Source: Datisca glomerata (Eukaryota > Streptophyta > Magnoliopsida > Cucurbitales > Datiscaceae). From it: a DNA stretch of 64,000 bases. The stretch covers positions 653,828 to 717,827 of the forward strand of contig QANY01013423.1 in assembly GCA_003255025.1 (NCBI GenBank), read 5' to 3'. Shown here piece by piece: positions 1-12,020 of this stretch. The notes beneath the pieces were generated by a model. The model was not told the origin of the DNA. It was given only the letters and a program-made list of their open reading frames with translations, and did no database searches. Positions within the stretch are counted from its first letter, which is position 1. Each line of letters starts with the position of its first letter. Position numbers and translations under genes: made by a program.

Positions 1-1215
1 TTATCCAAGTAACTAATATGATAACCTGACGGGGTTCAAATAATATGTTATTATGAGAGAGAAGCTTGCGTTTCCTTGGAAATATAAAAAATAGTCAATG
101 TTAAGTTTGATTTAACTGAGGGGGCTTGGGTAGTGGAAATTAGATAGTTGAAATTATATAGATATTGTGAGACTGAGTAATTGAGATTATATAATTTAAT
201 TGTTTTATACTACTTGAATCATTTAAGTTATCACATTGATTACTTAAAGAGTTCGAGCAATATAGTTATAATTGGGACCACAAGTTATCCCTCTCCATTT
301 TTTATTCATTATTTCGTCTATTGAGTTTTCATTCATTTTTCTGAAGGGTAAATTAGTTATAATATGTTACTTAGACCATTAACTAAAAGATATCAAACGT
401 TATTATATTAGTAAATTAAAATTTTAAATTTATTCTTGTTAAAATTATATAACATATTTAAAAAAAATGAGGGAATATGACTTGAATCCACAATTTTTAT
501 GATATGAATGTGAGGTTTAATTAATTACGTCAATTCAACTTATCAATTAAATTTTTAAATTAAATTTAAAAACATGAGTGGATAATACGTGCAAAAAATG
601 GTTTTTTGAGGAATAATATATGATATGTGAAAGATAAGCAGCAGCCATGATAATTATCGTTACACATAACAATCACGCCGAATAACAACCCAATAATATT
701 GCACGTGTTTAGCGAACTTCATCATTTTAGATTCTTTAATTCGCCTTATCAGTGCGATTCTGCACTATAACACACTGAGGCGTTGACTCGTCGAATCTCA
801 TATCATATTAGTCACTGACAATCAGTGTGGCTACTTTTCAAGAGGGAGAGCTTCAGTTTCTCTACACAACCTTGAGGTAAGGGTTGGTTATGTGATTTTG
901 ACCGTCAAACAACCGATCCACGTCTCTTATTTTTTCGTCTTCCCCTCTGCATCGTCTTCCGTGCCTCAATCCTCCTTGCTTCCATAACTTTGAGGTCTGG
1001 GACTCAATTTTTCCCGATGAAGACTGCAAAATGGGGTTGTTTATGGATCTCCGTCGATATTTTCTCTGATCTGTGTTTTTTATTTTGAGAATGATATGCC
1101 CCAAAAGGGTTGGGCGTGCGCGTACCTTGCTTGATTAATTCAACCTACAATCGTTTATGGGCCAACAACTTAATTATTTATTTTTGGCAGGGCATCCACC
1201 CGTGGTTAGTTAACA
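1..1215. other. upstream intergenic region of the DUF1218 gene
   Basis: No coding region is supported here. The sequence is AT-rich until about 650 and more mixed after that. It should hold the promoter and 5' UTR of the gene that starts at 1216. The 80-codon minus-strand frame at 862-1104 matches no family I recognise and overlaps the probable 5' UTR. Confidence 0.5.
702..707. promoter_or_regulatory. G-box (CACGTG) upstream of the DUF1218 gene
   Basis: A perfect CACGTG lies about 510 bases before the ATG. G-boxes bind plant bZIP and bHLH factors. One 6-base match can arise by chance, so a regulatory role is only possible. Confidence 0.3.
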
Positions 1216-3294
1216 ATGGCTGTATCTATTAAGCAAATGTCTCTTATTGTGGCATTTTTTGGTGTGTTGTCCTTCACATTTGGAGTGATTGCTGAAAACA
1301 AGAAGGTATCTTATAGTACACCTTTTTGATTGAAATACTCATTGATTCTTCTTTAGGGATAGCGGAATGGTGCACATGATTAACCATGATAACTTGATAA
1401 GAAACATGGTTGAGATTGGTTCAGAGATGTTTGAGTAACTCTTCATAGAAAGTATAGAGACTTGGAACTAATAGCATGTCGGTCTTTTCTCTCACTAACC
1501 TATGTTCACACTGTTTAAAAGGTCGAGCTTATCCCTCCATATGTTTGTATTGTTTTATTTGTGCTGAAGAATGACTCTTCGAAATCTTTTGTTAGTTTAT
1601 TTCTCTTTGGTTGCACAGCATGCATCTGGAACTCCAATCACCGGCAAAGGTGTTTTTATCTGCAAGTATCCAACTGATCCAACTGTAGTTTTGGGATATC
1701 TTTCTGTAGCCTTTCTTCTTGCATCAACCATGGTCGGATATCTATCTCTCTTTTACCCTTACAAAGGAAAATCCGTACCGCAAGGTGTTCTCTTTGGAAG
1801 CACCAGTTTCGCAGCGTTCTTCAACATAGCCGTGTAAGGATAAGATCCCTCTGTCCATATCAATGTTGTGTTCTATGAAATCTTATTTCATATTAATTTA
1901 TTCATTCCATTTCTCAAATCGAGGTTCTAATTCTGATGAGATGGTGGTGCTGTAGTAGTCAACCTGTCAATGGCTGCTGATTCCATTCAGTTTATCATCT
2001 GTCACCTAGTCTTTCGTAAACTTTTTACCTATTCTGGTTTTATATGCATAGCATTTCTAGAAAATAATGTGAGATGCAATATAGCCTCTACTAATGAACT
2101 ATTGACCTTTTTTATTAATCACAAAAAGAAATTCCGAGAGATGTACAGTACAAAAAAGTCTGTCTTAAGGTATGGATCTAGAGAATAGAGCCATTCTGCA
2201 ATAAATAATACTGAACTATTGACCAATCCATTGTTGCCAGGAAACACTAATCAACTAGCGATTTCTGATTTCGATAACACAATCCGAAGTATGTATATCA
2301 CTGGTGATTTGGAATGTAATCCGAAGTATGTATCACTGGTGATTTGGAATGGTGATTTTGACGGCCCAGACATAATAGGCAAGAGCTAGTTAATGAAACA
2401 ACAAACATGTTAAAGCTCTGCTTAAATTATATGTTTTCTTGGTATTTTAGTTTGTTGATTGCATTTTCTTCGTATCTATCATAACTAGCATTAAGTACTT
2501 AAACTACTTGTTATTGGTATTGTACATTAATTTTATTATATGGTATTCAAAATATAGTCTTATGGGTAAACAAATAATTTACCACCTAGACATCTGAAGT
2601 AGACTACCCTAACAGTACTACGTTACGGGATAAGTAACGTATTACGTTTTCGTTCACCTTTCACATACTGTAACAATCCACGTTTTAGGTAACATAGGAT
2701 AGGACCAACCTATAATATTTTTCCTGCGTGATGATGTGAATTTTCGACACTTGTTAGCTTATTAGCAAACAAAGCTTACTACGACGCGAGGCTAGAGCTT
2801 TTAGAATATTTTCTTTTTCCGGCTGAGAGATGCCATTGCTTAATATAATGATCTGCAGATATATACTTTTATTATCATCTATGAGTTTATAATATGCTGG
2901 TCAAATAGTATTGTCACTGATTTAACAAAAAAAGAAAACTGTATTTTCTACTTCGGTGAGCTACTTCTCAGTTGGTAGCTGTACGAGAGCCAGCGGAGCG
3001 TTTAATCTAGCTAACTCTACTTATACGGTGGTTCTGAAAATTTTCAGGTTTACTGCTGGACTAGCTGCGGCATTGCTGTTGTGGCCAACAATTACAGAGC
3101 AGCTTCACCTAAGTCACAACGTTCATCACAATCTAAGTACAAATTGCCCCACTGCAAAGACAGGTCTCCTTGGCGGTGGTGCTTTCGTTTCTCTTGATGC
3201 CTCTCTATTCTGGTTGATTGCCCTCATGTTAGCCGACAATGCCCGAGAGGACTACTTCGAAGAAGTGGGAAAGGAGAACAAGGTTTCTATGTAG
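1216..3294 (+). CDS. DUF1218 family four-pass membrane protein
   Basis: Three exons join in phase: 1216-1305, 1619-1833 and 3048-3294 (stop TAG), giving 183 aa. Introns begin GT and end AG; intron 2 is about 1.2 kb. The start is chosen because MAVSIKQMS followed by a hydrophobic segment and AENKK is the usual beginning of this family. Hydrophobic segments lie at about residues 8-26, 53-76, 92-117 and 150-168. Family-like stretches include SGTPITGKG, LFYPYKGKS, LLLWPTITEQLHL and KTGLLGGGAFVSLDASLFW. Conserved cysteines occur in ICKYP and in NCPTAKTG. The family is plant-specific. Some members (MWL-type) affect lignin and cell-wall composition, and the closest Arabidopsis group is annotated as fiber (DUF1218). 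Membrane location is inferred from the hydrophobic segments. The biochemical role of this copy is unknown. The copy looks intact. Confidence 0.9.
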
Positions 3295-3960
3295 TTTTTA
3301 TTGCACTAGGCATCATGCTTGCTAGGTTATAGAATAAATTTAGTGGAAGAAACTTGCCTGTAAATGACGTTCGCTAGTCATTTTGTTGACAATTTAGATG
3401 GGGACAGGTTCTAAGTTAGGAAGACCAGAGTTTGTGGCTACTTTTTTTGTTCTTCTTTCAATGTCTGCGAAGAAGGATAACACATTTGCCATTTTGATCA
3501 ACGGGAGGATACAACATAACGGTTTTGGGGCATCCTGCGCTTGACGACTTCAAAATCTAAAATTTAATCAGTCGGAAACTGGAAAGCCCTTATCAGATCT
3601 CTGTTATTTGGTCACGAGTTGCATGCTTTATGTTTAAAAACTTTACTTTCTTGCTCGCAGTAACTGAGGTTCTCTCATGTACTGAATATGAGAGTTCATG
3701 TTTCATTGACCTCAGATTTTCAAATTGATCTAACAGAAAGTTAAAAAAATGTCACACCCTCATTTTTTTTCTTGGTGTTTGTGCCGATCAGATATGAATC
3801 GTTGAGATCTAAGTTTAATAACTCAGATGAGAGAAATATAATATCTTCTATTGAGATCCTCAACATAAGGGGCTCTAGGTAAAAAGAGAATTGACAAAAC
3901 ATAATATAAAATAAAGAGCAATTATATACTGATAAATATTTAGATAAAGTTTTTCACAGA
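3295..3960. other. 3' flank of the DUF1218 gene
   Basis: This should contain the 3' UTR followed by AT-rich intergenic DNA. I see no gene or repeat that can be supported. Confidence 0.4.
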
Positions 3961-4129
3961 ATATTTAACATGGATTATTTGGATAAATATATATTTTTTA
4001 TTTTGCCTAAAAAATTTTATATCCCTTAAAATTAGAATTCTATATTTAAGACTCACACAATTGAATTAAATATTAATAATCTCATCAAAGTTTCATCTCT
4101 TCCCAAAGTACAATCAAATTAATCTCTTC

Positions 4130-4360
4130 ATCTCTTCTTCTTCTACTTTTTCTCTTTCTCTTTTATTAAATGAAGCTCATATTTCTTCTTCTTCTTCTTC
4201 TTCTTCATCTCTAACTTCATCTTCTTCTTCTTTTCATTATAATTATTATTTTTGTTATTATTCAATGGACTCTGTGATTCTTTAATGAGAAAGTGAGTCA
4301 CTCTTCTTCTTCTTTTTCAGCGAGGCCCATTATTTTTCTTCTTCTTCTTCTTCAACGAGA
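4130..4360. repeat. CTT/TCT microsatellite-rich tract
   Basis: Runs of CTT and TCT alternate with short unique sequence: 4131-4157, 4179-4206, 4220-4235, 4302-4318 and 4338-4356. It lies just inside the left end of the palindrome-array element. A shorter GAAGAAGAAGAG run lies just inside the right end near 25120. Confidence 0.8.
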
Positions 4361-4432
4361 TGCACTCAGATTCTCATTCTCCTATTTTTTGAACCCTTTG
4401 AGTAATGATTTTGATTCTGAAAGTGAAAAAAT

Positions 4433-4598
4433 AACTACTTGACCCCTTCAAGTAAGTGATGATTTTAATTCTAGAAGTAAAACAAGTAACTACTTGAAGG
4501 GTTCAAGTAGTCAGGTACAACTACTTGAACACTTCAAGTAGTTACTTGTCATGACTTCCAGAATTCAAATCACTACTTGAAGGGTTTAAGTAGTCAGA
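4433..4598. repeat. short palindrome array, left block (4 copies)
   Basis: Four copies of a palindromic word occur, with arms CTACTTGAA and TTCAAGTAG around a GGG, CCC or similar centre. The word is the same as in the large array at 22560-24830. The block ends exactly where LTR sequence begins at 4599. Confidence 0.8.
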
Positions 4599-4978
4599 TG
4601 GGGGTTATGCCCTTAAAGTATGTGTATTTGACATTTTGATATGAAATTTAAAGAAAATTTTATTTTTTATTATTGTTATTTTAAATTATTGTTGAATAAT
4701 TTATATAAATATCTAAAAAATTATATATTCATTAATGAAACTATGATCTTGTATTAGTACAAGAGAATTAAGATCATATATAATGAATAAAATTGTCAGC
4801 TACATATTAAAGTATGGAATCTTCAATGAATGGTTGTTAATACGGTTATCTAAGCATTATGAATGCGTGTGATCTAGACCCGGATCATTGATGTGGATAA
4901 ACATCTTAGTGAATGTATTTTATATAATAAGATTATATATGGCAGGACCGATGTGAATTAATATATTTATTAACATAC
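4599..4978 (+). mobile_element. truncated Copia LTR (copy 1)
   Basis: From GGGGGTTATGCCC onward this matches the first 380 or so bases of the long Copia LTR seen at 5563, 7939, 17550 and 58819. The first few bases (TGTT) are missing and similarity stops near 4978. It is flanked on the left by the palindrome array, and the 3' LTR of the same complex at 22556 is flanked on the right by the same array. Confidence 0.75.
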
Positions 4979-5060
4979 CACACGAAAATATGTATGTATG
5001 AGTATCGAGTATCTTTTCAAAGCATACTTAATATTTGCTTTACTCTCAAAAGGTAATCAT

Positions 5061-5552
5061 TTATGATTCATTTGTTTCATTCAATATCCCCGTACGTTGG
5101 ATGTGTATCTGATCTAGTTTTGCATTTACGACATCCCCATCCAACTGAGCAAGGAAAGGTGAAGAGGGTTCATGCTCGAGTATTTCAGCTGAGAGGTTCA
5201 CAACATCATCATCCTCTTCAACCTGATCATCTTCATCAATTTCAACATTACAAGCTTCCATCTCTTCAAACTCTGCCAAGAAGAAGCTACGTGGAGGGCT
5301 AGATAGATTCACATGGATGGCATGAGCATGTGCATATTCATGTGGCAAAGAACTACTAGGTACAATTTCTTGGATAGGATAGGTTTCATTGTCATGGAAT
5401 AGAGAAATTGTTGCATTATCATGTACCTCAAGTCTGCACATATTGTCATAATATAAGTTTATGGTGGGACCTCTTACATTTCTAGCATTTTTTGCTAAAT
5501 ATAACTCAATTGTATTTGACAGAGGAAATTGAAGCACAGTAGTAAACATCAC
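5061..5552 (-). pseudogene. captured ORF fragment, copy 1 (unknown acidic protein)
   Basis: A 163-codon minus-strand frame begins MMFTTVLQFP. It contains INLYYDNMCRLEVHDNATIS near residues 32-51 and an acidic run, VEIDEDDQVEEDDDVV, near residues 103-118. It recurs at 7503-7928, so it was duplicated. Its 5' side abuts the start of an LTR (5563), so it is cut off there. I recognise no family. Context suggests part of another transposon or gene caught by the LTR complex. No promoter or intron is visible. Confidence 0.4.
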
Positions 5553-5562
5553 ATGTGCATCG

Positions 5563-7460
5563 CGTTGGATGTTATACCCTCAAAGCATGTGTATTGATAT
5601 TTTGATATAAAATTTAAATAAGATTACATTTTTCTTATAACTGTTCTTTTAAATTATTGTTGAATAATTTATATAAATATCTGAAAATTCCATAATCATT
5701 AATAAGACTATGATATTGTATTAGAACGAGATGATTAAGATCATAAATAATGAATAAATTTGTCAGCAACATATTAAAGTATGTAATATTTAATGAATGA
5801 TTGCTAGTGCGTTTCACTAAGCATTATGAATGTGTGTGATCTAGATCCGGATCATTGATATGAATAGACATCTTAGTGATATAATAAGATTATATATGAC
5901 AGGACCGATGTGAATTAATATCTTTATTAACGTGTCATTTATCATAAAGATTTAGTACACATCAATTTGATGACCATATGTAGATCGGTTTGAATCCTGA
6001 GTAGTCATGAACTCATATGCATGTCTAGTGAATCTTTTGATTCATTCGTTAATGTCTCTTTGTTAATCAGGCTAGTGGCTTTTGTTTTAGAGATTCAGTG
6101 ATGTGGATGGCTGGGGACATGATCTTACAAGATTTGAAATTTAAGTTTTCCTAATGGATCGTATATTGGTTCCCTTGATTGTTAATTTTGAAAGTTGAAT
6201 GGTTATTGAGCTCAAATTTATAATAAGATTATAAATTAGTCATTCATTAGTGGACTAATGACACTTAAGGATCAATAGATAATTAGAAGGGTAAAATGAT
6301 AATTTTGACCAGTTCTAATTTACGAACCAATAATTGGATGACAAAACTACATGATATGATTATGTCAGTGGACTACATGAGAATACTCTGTGAATACATT
6401 CTACAATGTTTAAGAGTGCAATATCATATTTATAGTGAAAAAATAATGGAACTAATAAATAAGATTATTTAATTAAAAAGTTTAATCAATAATCTTATTT
6501 ATTAGAGTTTAGAATTATAGGTTCATGATCCCCAAGTTACCTCTTTACTACGTTGTCAAGGGTGTGAGTATTTCAGGACATGAGAAAAGGACTTACTTAC
6601 AAAAAAAAATTATTCTAGAGTAAGTACATAATTTGAGATAATTATGCGTAATTAATTAATTAAGTATTAATTAATTGAATTATTTATATATTTAAATATA
6701 ATTTTTGGAAATTATATATATAAATAATTATCATTTTTAGGATAATCAAATATGTTAATTTTGAATTAACTGATATATAGATAATTATCTTATTAAAATA
6801 AATATTTAATTCACATTAATTGTCACGTGTCAATCACTGATGAAGTATCAAAAATTGACATGGACTACTGTGGTGCCACGTGTCACTACAGTAGTGAGTG
6901 TGCAACACTGTAGCGGCATTACAGTGGTGCCGTGAGGTACTATGCTGGCTCACGGCACACTGTAGTTCCATGTAGCACTGCAGTTGTGCACATTTGCAGT
7001 GAGTCCCACTGCAATCGATAATTTATAATTGAATATTATTTTAGTTTATCCATAAAAATCTAATACGCCATTATCTAGAATTCATACAGATATTATTCTA
7101 ATGGCCTGAGTAGTTGAAAGAATATGAGAGAATCACTTGATCAGATCATCAGTTCGCCAATCAAGAGTTGAATTGAGAACACGATTAGTGTCAGAGATTT
7201 TCTTATGTAATTAAACGTTAATCAAATCTCTAAAAGAATAATCATCATGTTCTTTTAGAGAATCATCTCACTAAAATCATTTTCAGTAAATCTTTATATC
7301 TCATGTATTGAGAACATGTAGAGACAGAAAAAGTGTCTTGTAATATTCTACGTGCACACACACATCCTAGTGTGTTGAGGATTGACTTGGAAGATCTTGG
7401 TGTGGATCTCGGAATCCACTGATCGTCGAAACGATTTTGTGGGAATGAAGGATCGATTCC
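5563..7460 (+). mobile_element. Copia LTR (copy 2), 3'-truncated
   Basis: It starts CGTTGGATGTTATACCCTC, a mutated version of TGTTGGGGGTTATGCCCTC, and follows the other LTR copies until GGATCGATT near 7458. The final 250 or so bases are missing. Compared with copy 3 it lacks a stretch with repeated AAATTAGAT-type sequence near its middle. It keeps an extra block of CACTGTAG-type short repeats at 6860-7010. Confidence 0.8.
6830..7015. repeat. cluster of short inverted repeats and G-boxes inside the LTR
   Basis: Words related to CACTACAGTAGTG, GCACTGTAGTGCC and GGCTCACGGCAC occur many times. G-box cores occur in TGTCACGTGTCAATCAC and GTGCCACGTGTCAC. The same cluster is present in the other LTR copies near 9340-9430, 21720-21850 and 60110-60260. 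It is the only GC-richer part of an AT-rich LTR and may be its promoter or enhancer region. Confidence 0.6.
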
Positions 7461-7502
7461 ATATCCACGTACGTTGGACAAGTATTTGATCTAGCTTTGC
7501 AT

Positions 7503-7928
7503 TTACGGCATCCCAATCCAACTGAGCAAGGAAAGGTGGAGAGGGTGCTCGAGTATTTCAGTTGAGGGGTTCAGAACATCATCATCCTCTTCAACCTGAT
7601 CATCTTCATCAATTTCAACATTACAAGCTTCCATCTTTTCAAACTCCGCCAAGAAGAAACCACGTGGAAGGCTATATGGATTCACATGGATGGCATGAGC
7701 ACGTGCATATTCATGTGGCAAATAACTACTAGTTACAATTTCTTGGACTATAGGATATGTTTCATTGTCATGGAATAGAGAAATTGTTGCATTATCATGG
7801 ACCTCAAGTCTACACATATTGTCATAATATAAGTTTATAGTGGAACCTCTTACATCTCTAGCATTTTTTGCTAAATATAACTCAATTTTATTTGGCGGGG
7901 GAAATTGAAGCACAGTAATAAACATCAC
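7503..7928 (-). pseudogene. captured ORF fragment, copy 2 (frameshifted)
   Basis: This is the second copy of the minus-strand ORF at 5061-5552 and keeps the same blocks, including INLYYDNMCRLEVHDNATIS and the acidic run. A 4-base deletion, relative to copy 1, follows the codons for EILEH near 7540. The frame shifts and ends after 141 codons. It abuts the 5' LTR at 7939. No family is recognised. Confidence 0.4.
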
Positions 7929-7938
7929 ATGTCCATCG

Positions 7939-10146
7939 TGTTAGGGGTTATGCCCTCAAAACATGTATATTGACATTTTGATATGGAATTTAAAGAGGAT
8001 TGCATTTTTCTTATAATTGTTCTTTTAAATTATTGTTGAATAATTTATATAAATATCTGAAAATCTCATATTCATTAATGAGGCTATGATCTTGTATTAG
8101 AACGAGAGAATTAAGATCATAGATAACGAATAAAATTGTCAGCAACATATTAAAGTATGTAATATTTAATGAACGGTTCACTAAGCATTATGAATGCGTG
8201 TGATCTTGATCCAGATCATTGATGTGGATAGACATCTTAATGAATGTATTTTATATAATAAGATTATATATGTCAAGACCGATGTGAATTAATATCTTTA
8301 TTAACATGTCGTTTATCATAAAGATTTAATACACATCAATTTGATGATCATATGTAGATCATTCTAAATTCTGTGTAGTCATGAACCCCTATACATGTCT
8401 ACTTGATCTTTTAATTCACTCATTAAGGTTTGTTTGTTGATCAAGCTAGTGACTTTTATTTTGGAGATTCAGTGATGTGGATGGCTGGGGACAAGATCTT
8501 ACAAGATTTGAAATCTAAGTTTTTCTAACGGATCGTATATTGGTTCTTTTAATTGTTAATTATGGAGTTGAATGGTTATAGAGCTCAACTTTATAATAAA
8601 ATTATAAATTAGCCATTCAGTAGTCGATTAATTGTACTCACGAATCAATAGGTAATTAGAAGGGTAAAATGATAACGTTGACCATCTCTAGTTTACGAAC
8701 CAATAATTGGAGGACAGAACTACATGAAATGATTATGTCATTGAACTACATTAGAATACTCTGTAAATACATTCTATGATCTCTAAGAGTGTAAGTCCAT
8801 ATTATAGCTGAGCAATAATAGAATTAATAAATAAGATTATTTAATTAAAGAGTTTAATTGATAATCTGGTTTATTGGAGCTTAGGATTATAGGTTCATGG
8901 TCCCTAAGTCACCTCTATACTACGCGGTCTAGGGTGTGAGTATTTCAGGACATGAGAAAAAGATTGACTTACAAAAAGAATTTTTATGCTATGGCAAGTA
9001 CATAATTACGAGATAGTTATGTATAATTAATTAATTGAATTATTTATATATAATTTTCAGAAATTATATATAAAATTAATTATCACTTTTTTAATTATCA
9101 ATAAGTGAGATGAAATATCTAATTTGTGAAATTAGATAATTAAATTATTATTAGATAATAATTTAAATCAATTAAATATGTTATTTGTGAAATAACAGAT
9201 AAGTTAGTTGATAGGGATAATCAAATATGTTAATTTTGAATTAACTGATATATAGATAATTATCTGATTAAAATAAATATTTAATTCAAAGTCATTGCCG
9301 CGTGTCAATCACTAGTAGGGTATCAGAAATTGACATAGACTACTGTAGTGTCACATGACGCTACAGTGATGCCGTGAGGCACTGTGCTGGCTCACGGCAC
9401 ACTTCAGTGTCATGTGGCACTGCAGTTGTGCATAATTACAATGAGTCTCGCTGTAATTGATAATTTTATAATTAAATATTATTTCAGTTTATCTCTAAAA
9501 ATCTGATACGTCATTATCTAGAATATATACATATATTAATCTATAGTTGAAAGAAGATGAGAGAATCAATTGATCAGATAATCAGTTCACCAATCAAGAG
9601 TTGAATTGAGAATACGATTGGTGTCAGAGAGATTTTCTTCTATGCTAAACGTTAATCAAATCTCTAAAAAAATAATTATCACGTTCTTTTAGGGAACCAT
9701 CACACTAAAGTCATTCTTAGTAAATCTCTAAATCTCATGTGTTGAGAACATCTAAAGGCAGAAAAAGTATCTTGTAATATTTCATGTGCCCTCACATGTC
9801 CTAGTGCATTGATGATTGACTTGAAAGATCTTAGTATGGATCTCAGAGTTTACTGATCGTTGAAACGATTTTGTGGGACTAGAGGATCAGTTAGTTTTTG
9901 CAAGGACACTTGATATAGACTACAAGGGGTATATGATTACTAGTCGTGTATGTTGTAGATTTAACTTATAAATATATAATGTATATTGACTGATTGAAAA
10001 AGAGTTTTCAATACAAATTTTATTTTGTTATCGTGGCGTTGCACAAGTTTTATTTTATTAAAAGATTCAATTTTTATTAAAAGTTTAAATTTTTAAAGGC
10101 CACGCGCCTTCACGCTTTTGTCGCGCACGTGCCACGACGACCAGCA
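7939..10146 (+). mobile_element. Copia 5' LTR (copy 3, full length)
   Basis: It begins TGTTAGGGGTTATGCCC and ends GACGACCAGCA, so it has TG...CA ends and is about 2.2 kb. It is followed at 10149 by a tRNA-Met-type primer binding site, which marks it as the 5' LTR of the element to its right. In a 175-base stretch compared by eye it differs from the 3' LTR (17550 onward) at about 16 positions, near 9%. No target duplication matches between 7934-7938 (CATCG) and 22557-22561 (GATTC). Confidence 0.85.
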
Positions 10147-10148
10147 AA

Positions 10149-10160
10149 TGGTATCAAAAC
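10149..10160 (+). promoter_or_regulatory. Copia primer binding site (tRNA-iMet type)
   Basis: TGGTATCAAAAC starts two bases after the LTR end. It matches the initiator-Met primer site TGGTATCAGAGC at ten of twelve positions. It would prime minus-strand DNA synthesis. Confidence 0.8.
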
Positions 10161-12020
10161 GGTCTTTATATATTTATACGTTAAATGATGTGTGAGTTTT
10201 TCTTGCACTATTCATATAATATGAGATACGTATGATGATGTATGGTTATATTTTTTGAATGTATGAAAAAGAATGGATCGTTAATTGTATGGTGATTATT
10301 GAGTTAGACTTTGTTGTAATTTTTCCTAGATCTTGTGTAAGCCGAATTAAGGCGTAGGAATTTTTGTAATTTTATTTTAAATATTATTGTAATTATTCCT
10401 AACGTGAAAAAATGAAGAACGCACGAGACAAACGGCAGGAATTTACTGTTCACCGCGAAAACACTGCTCATCCATGAAAACAATGTTCACGCCAGAAATT
10501 TACTGTTTCGACGGATGTGAACAGTGCCGGTGGTGCTGTACCGACAATGAACAATGGCTGCCCGGCGCGGCTGCCCGACTGCCGGCGTTGAGACGGGCAA
10601 CGATCGGAGAGTCCTATCATCATGACAACTATTGTCACATTTTAGGAAAGTTTTCAACAAACCATGTAACCAACTCTATCACTTAAGTGTTTCACTAAAG
10701 CCAAAACTCTTTTAATTATCCATTTAAATTATGAAATTAATATAATTTTAAAAATAATTATTGATTATTGATTTTATGAAAATTAAAAATTAATAGGCTG
10801 ATTGGGTTTGACCAAAGTTTGACTAAATCAAATAAAGTATTTATTTGACTAAGTCAATGTCAATTATATTAAAATGGATAACTATAGAAATTATTTTAAT
10901 TAATAAAAGTAGTTTTCTAATTATAAAGGGTTTTGTTCAAAGCTTGAAGATTATAAAGATGGACATCAGGAAGAGAAGATAAAATTAGAGAAATATGTAT
11001 TTTTGAAGTCCGCTTTGTAATTTTATTTTTTTATTTCAAGAGTTGTAATTTAGAAATACCCAATAGTCGCTCGGTCCATTGTAATTTTATTTAATTATTA
11101 AATAATTTTTAATTGTTGTGTTTGATAAGTAGTCCATGCATTAGTCGATCACATGCCATACATGAAAATCTCACACAGTTTTATTTAATCATGCATCTCA
11201 TTCGTAAAAACATGATTTATTAGGATTGTCCTAATATGTTTATATGTATTGCTTTATGAAATCAATTGCATGTAAACTGTTAGGTTTTAGCTAGTTAAAG
11301 CTTAATAATCACACTACACTAATGGCTATAGTAACATTTAGATTAACCAACTTTAGTAAAAGAGTTTTATTAAAGTTTGATGAATATAATTAATTAGTTA
11401 ATCTAATTAATTAGGAATTAATTTATTAATTAAATTAGAAAAATATTATCCTAAAATAGTGAGTGGGAGAATATTGACATGCCAATGTAACCTATGGTCT
11501 CCATAATTAGCACAACACCGTGAAGTGCAGTGAGGGCCTCGAGATGGTTTTGTTTTCATCCACCTAAAGAAGGTTTTGAGCTGTACCAATATCAAGGTTG
11601 GACTTTTTAAGAAGATAGGAGGAAGTAATGTAGTTCAGTTTTGACTGACCCTAAGGCGGCATATTCTAAAGGAAGTCATGAAAATCTGAAATGATGGGTT
11701 ACACTCACAAAGTTACAATTAAGGTTTCATGTGGATAATTGTGACTTGACCGAATAAGCGATACCTTATTGTTAAAAGAGAAAATATGAGTTATTTTAAG
11801 CTTTAATTAATAAGGATGAGAATGTTTCATAAACACTTTGAGGTTAATCTGATTGACCCTAAGACGGCACATTAATCGTTGGGTTATTTTATCGTGATTG
11901 GTAAATGCTAAATTTATGTGTTTATTATGATTGCATTCACACATCATTTTACTTTTTGAATTCTAGATATTTATCAATTATATTGAACCATGTATGTTTC
12001 AAATTTCAGTTATCAATATT
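10161..12020 (+). other. Copia untranslated leader
   Basis: About 1.9 kb separates the primer site from gag. It has a GC-rich block at 10430-10610 with repeated GAACAGTG-type words, then AT-rich DNA. A pair of similar phrases, GACCCTAAGGCGGCA near 11648 and GACCCTAAGACGGCA near 11858, lie about 210 bases apart. The small frame at 10474-10686 falls in the GC-rich block and looks like chance. Confidence 0.5.

Larger units (their letters stand above)
5084..9890. repeat. tandem duplication of about 2.4 kb (ORF fragment plus LTR)
   Basis: Unit 1 runs from about 5084 to 7460 and unit 2 from about 7461 onward. Each begins ATATCC then CGTACGTTGG, carries the minus-strand acidic ORF, and passes directly into the Copia LTR. 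Unit 1 ends at GGATCGATT inside its LTR, whereas unit 2 continues to the true LTR end at 10146. Both copies have the LTR at the same position in the ORF, so duplication came after insertion. The two copies differ by many substitutions and by indels of over 50 bases in the LTR, so the event is old. Confidence 0.75.

Noticed and set aside
5063..5302. Plus-strand frame rich in His across the captured ORF
   Set aside because: It is the complement of the better-supported minus-strand ORF, which is shared by both duplicate copies.
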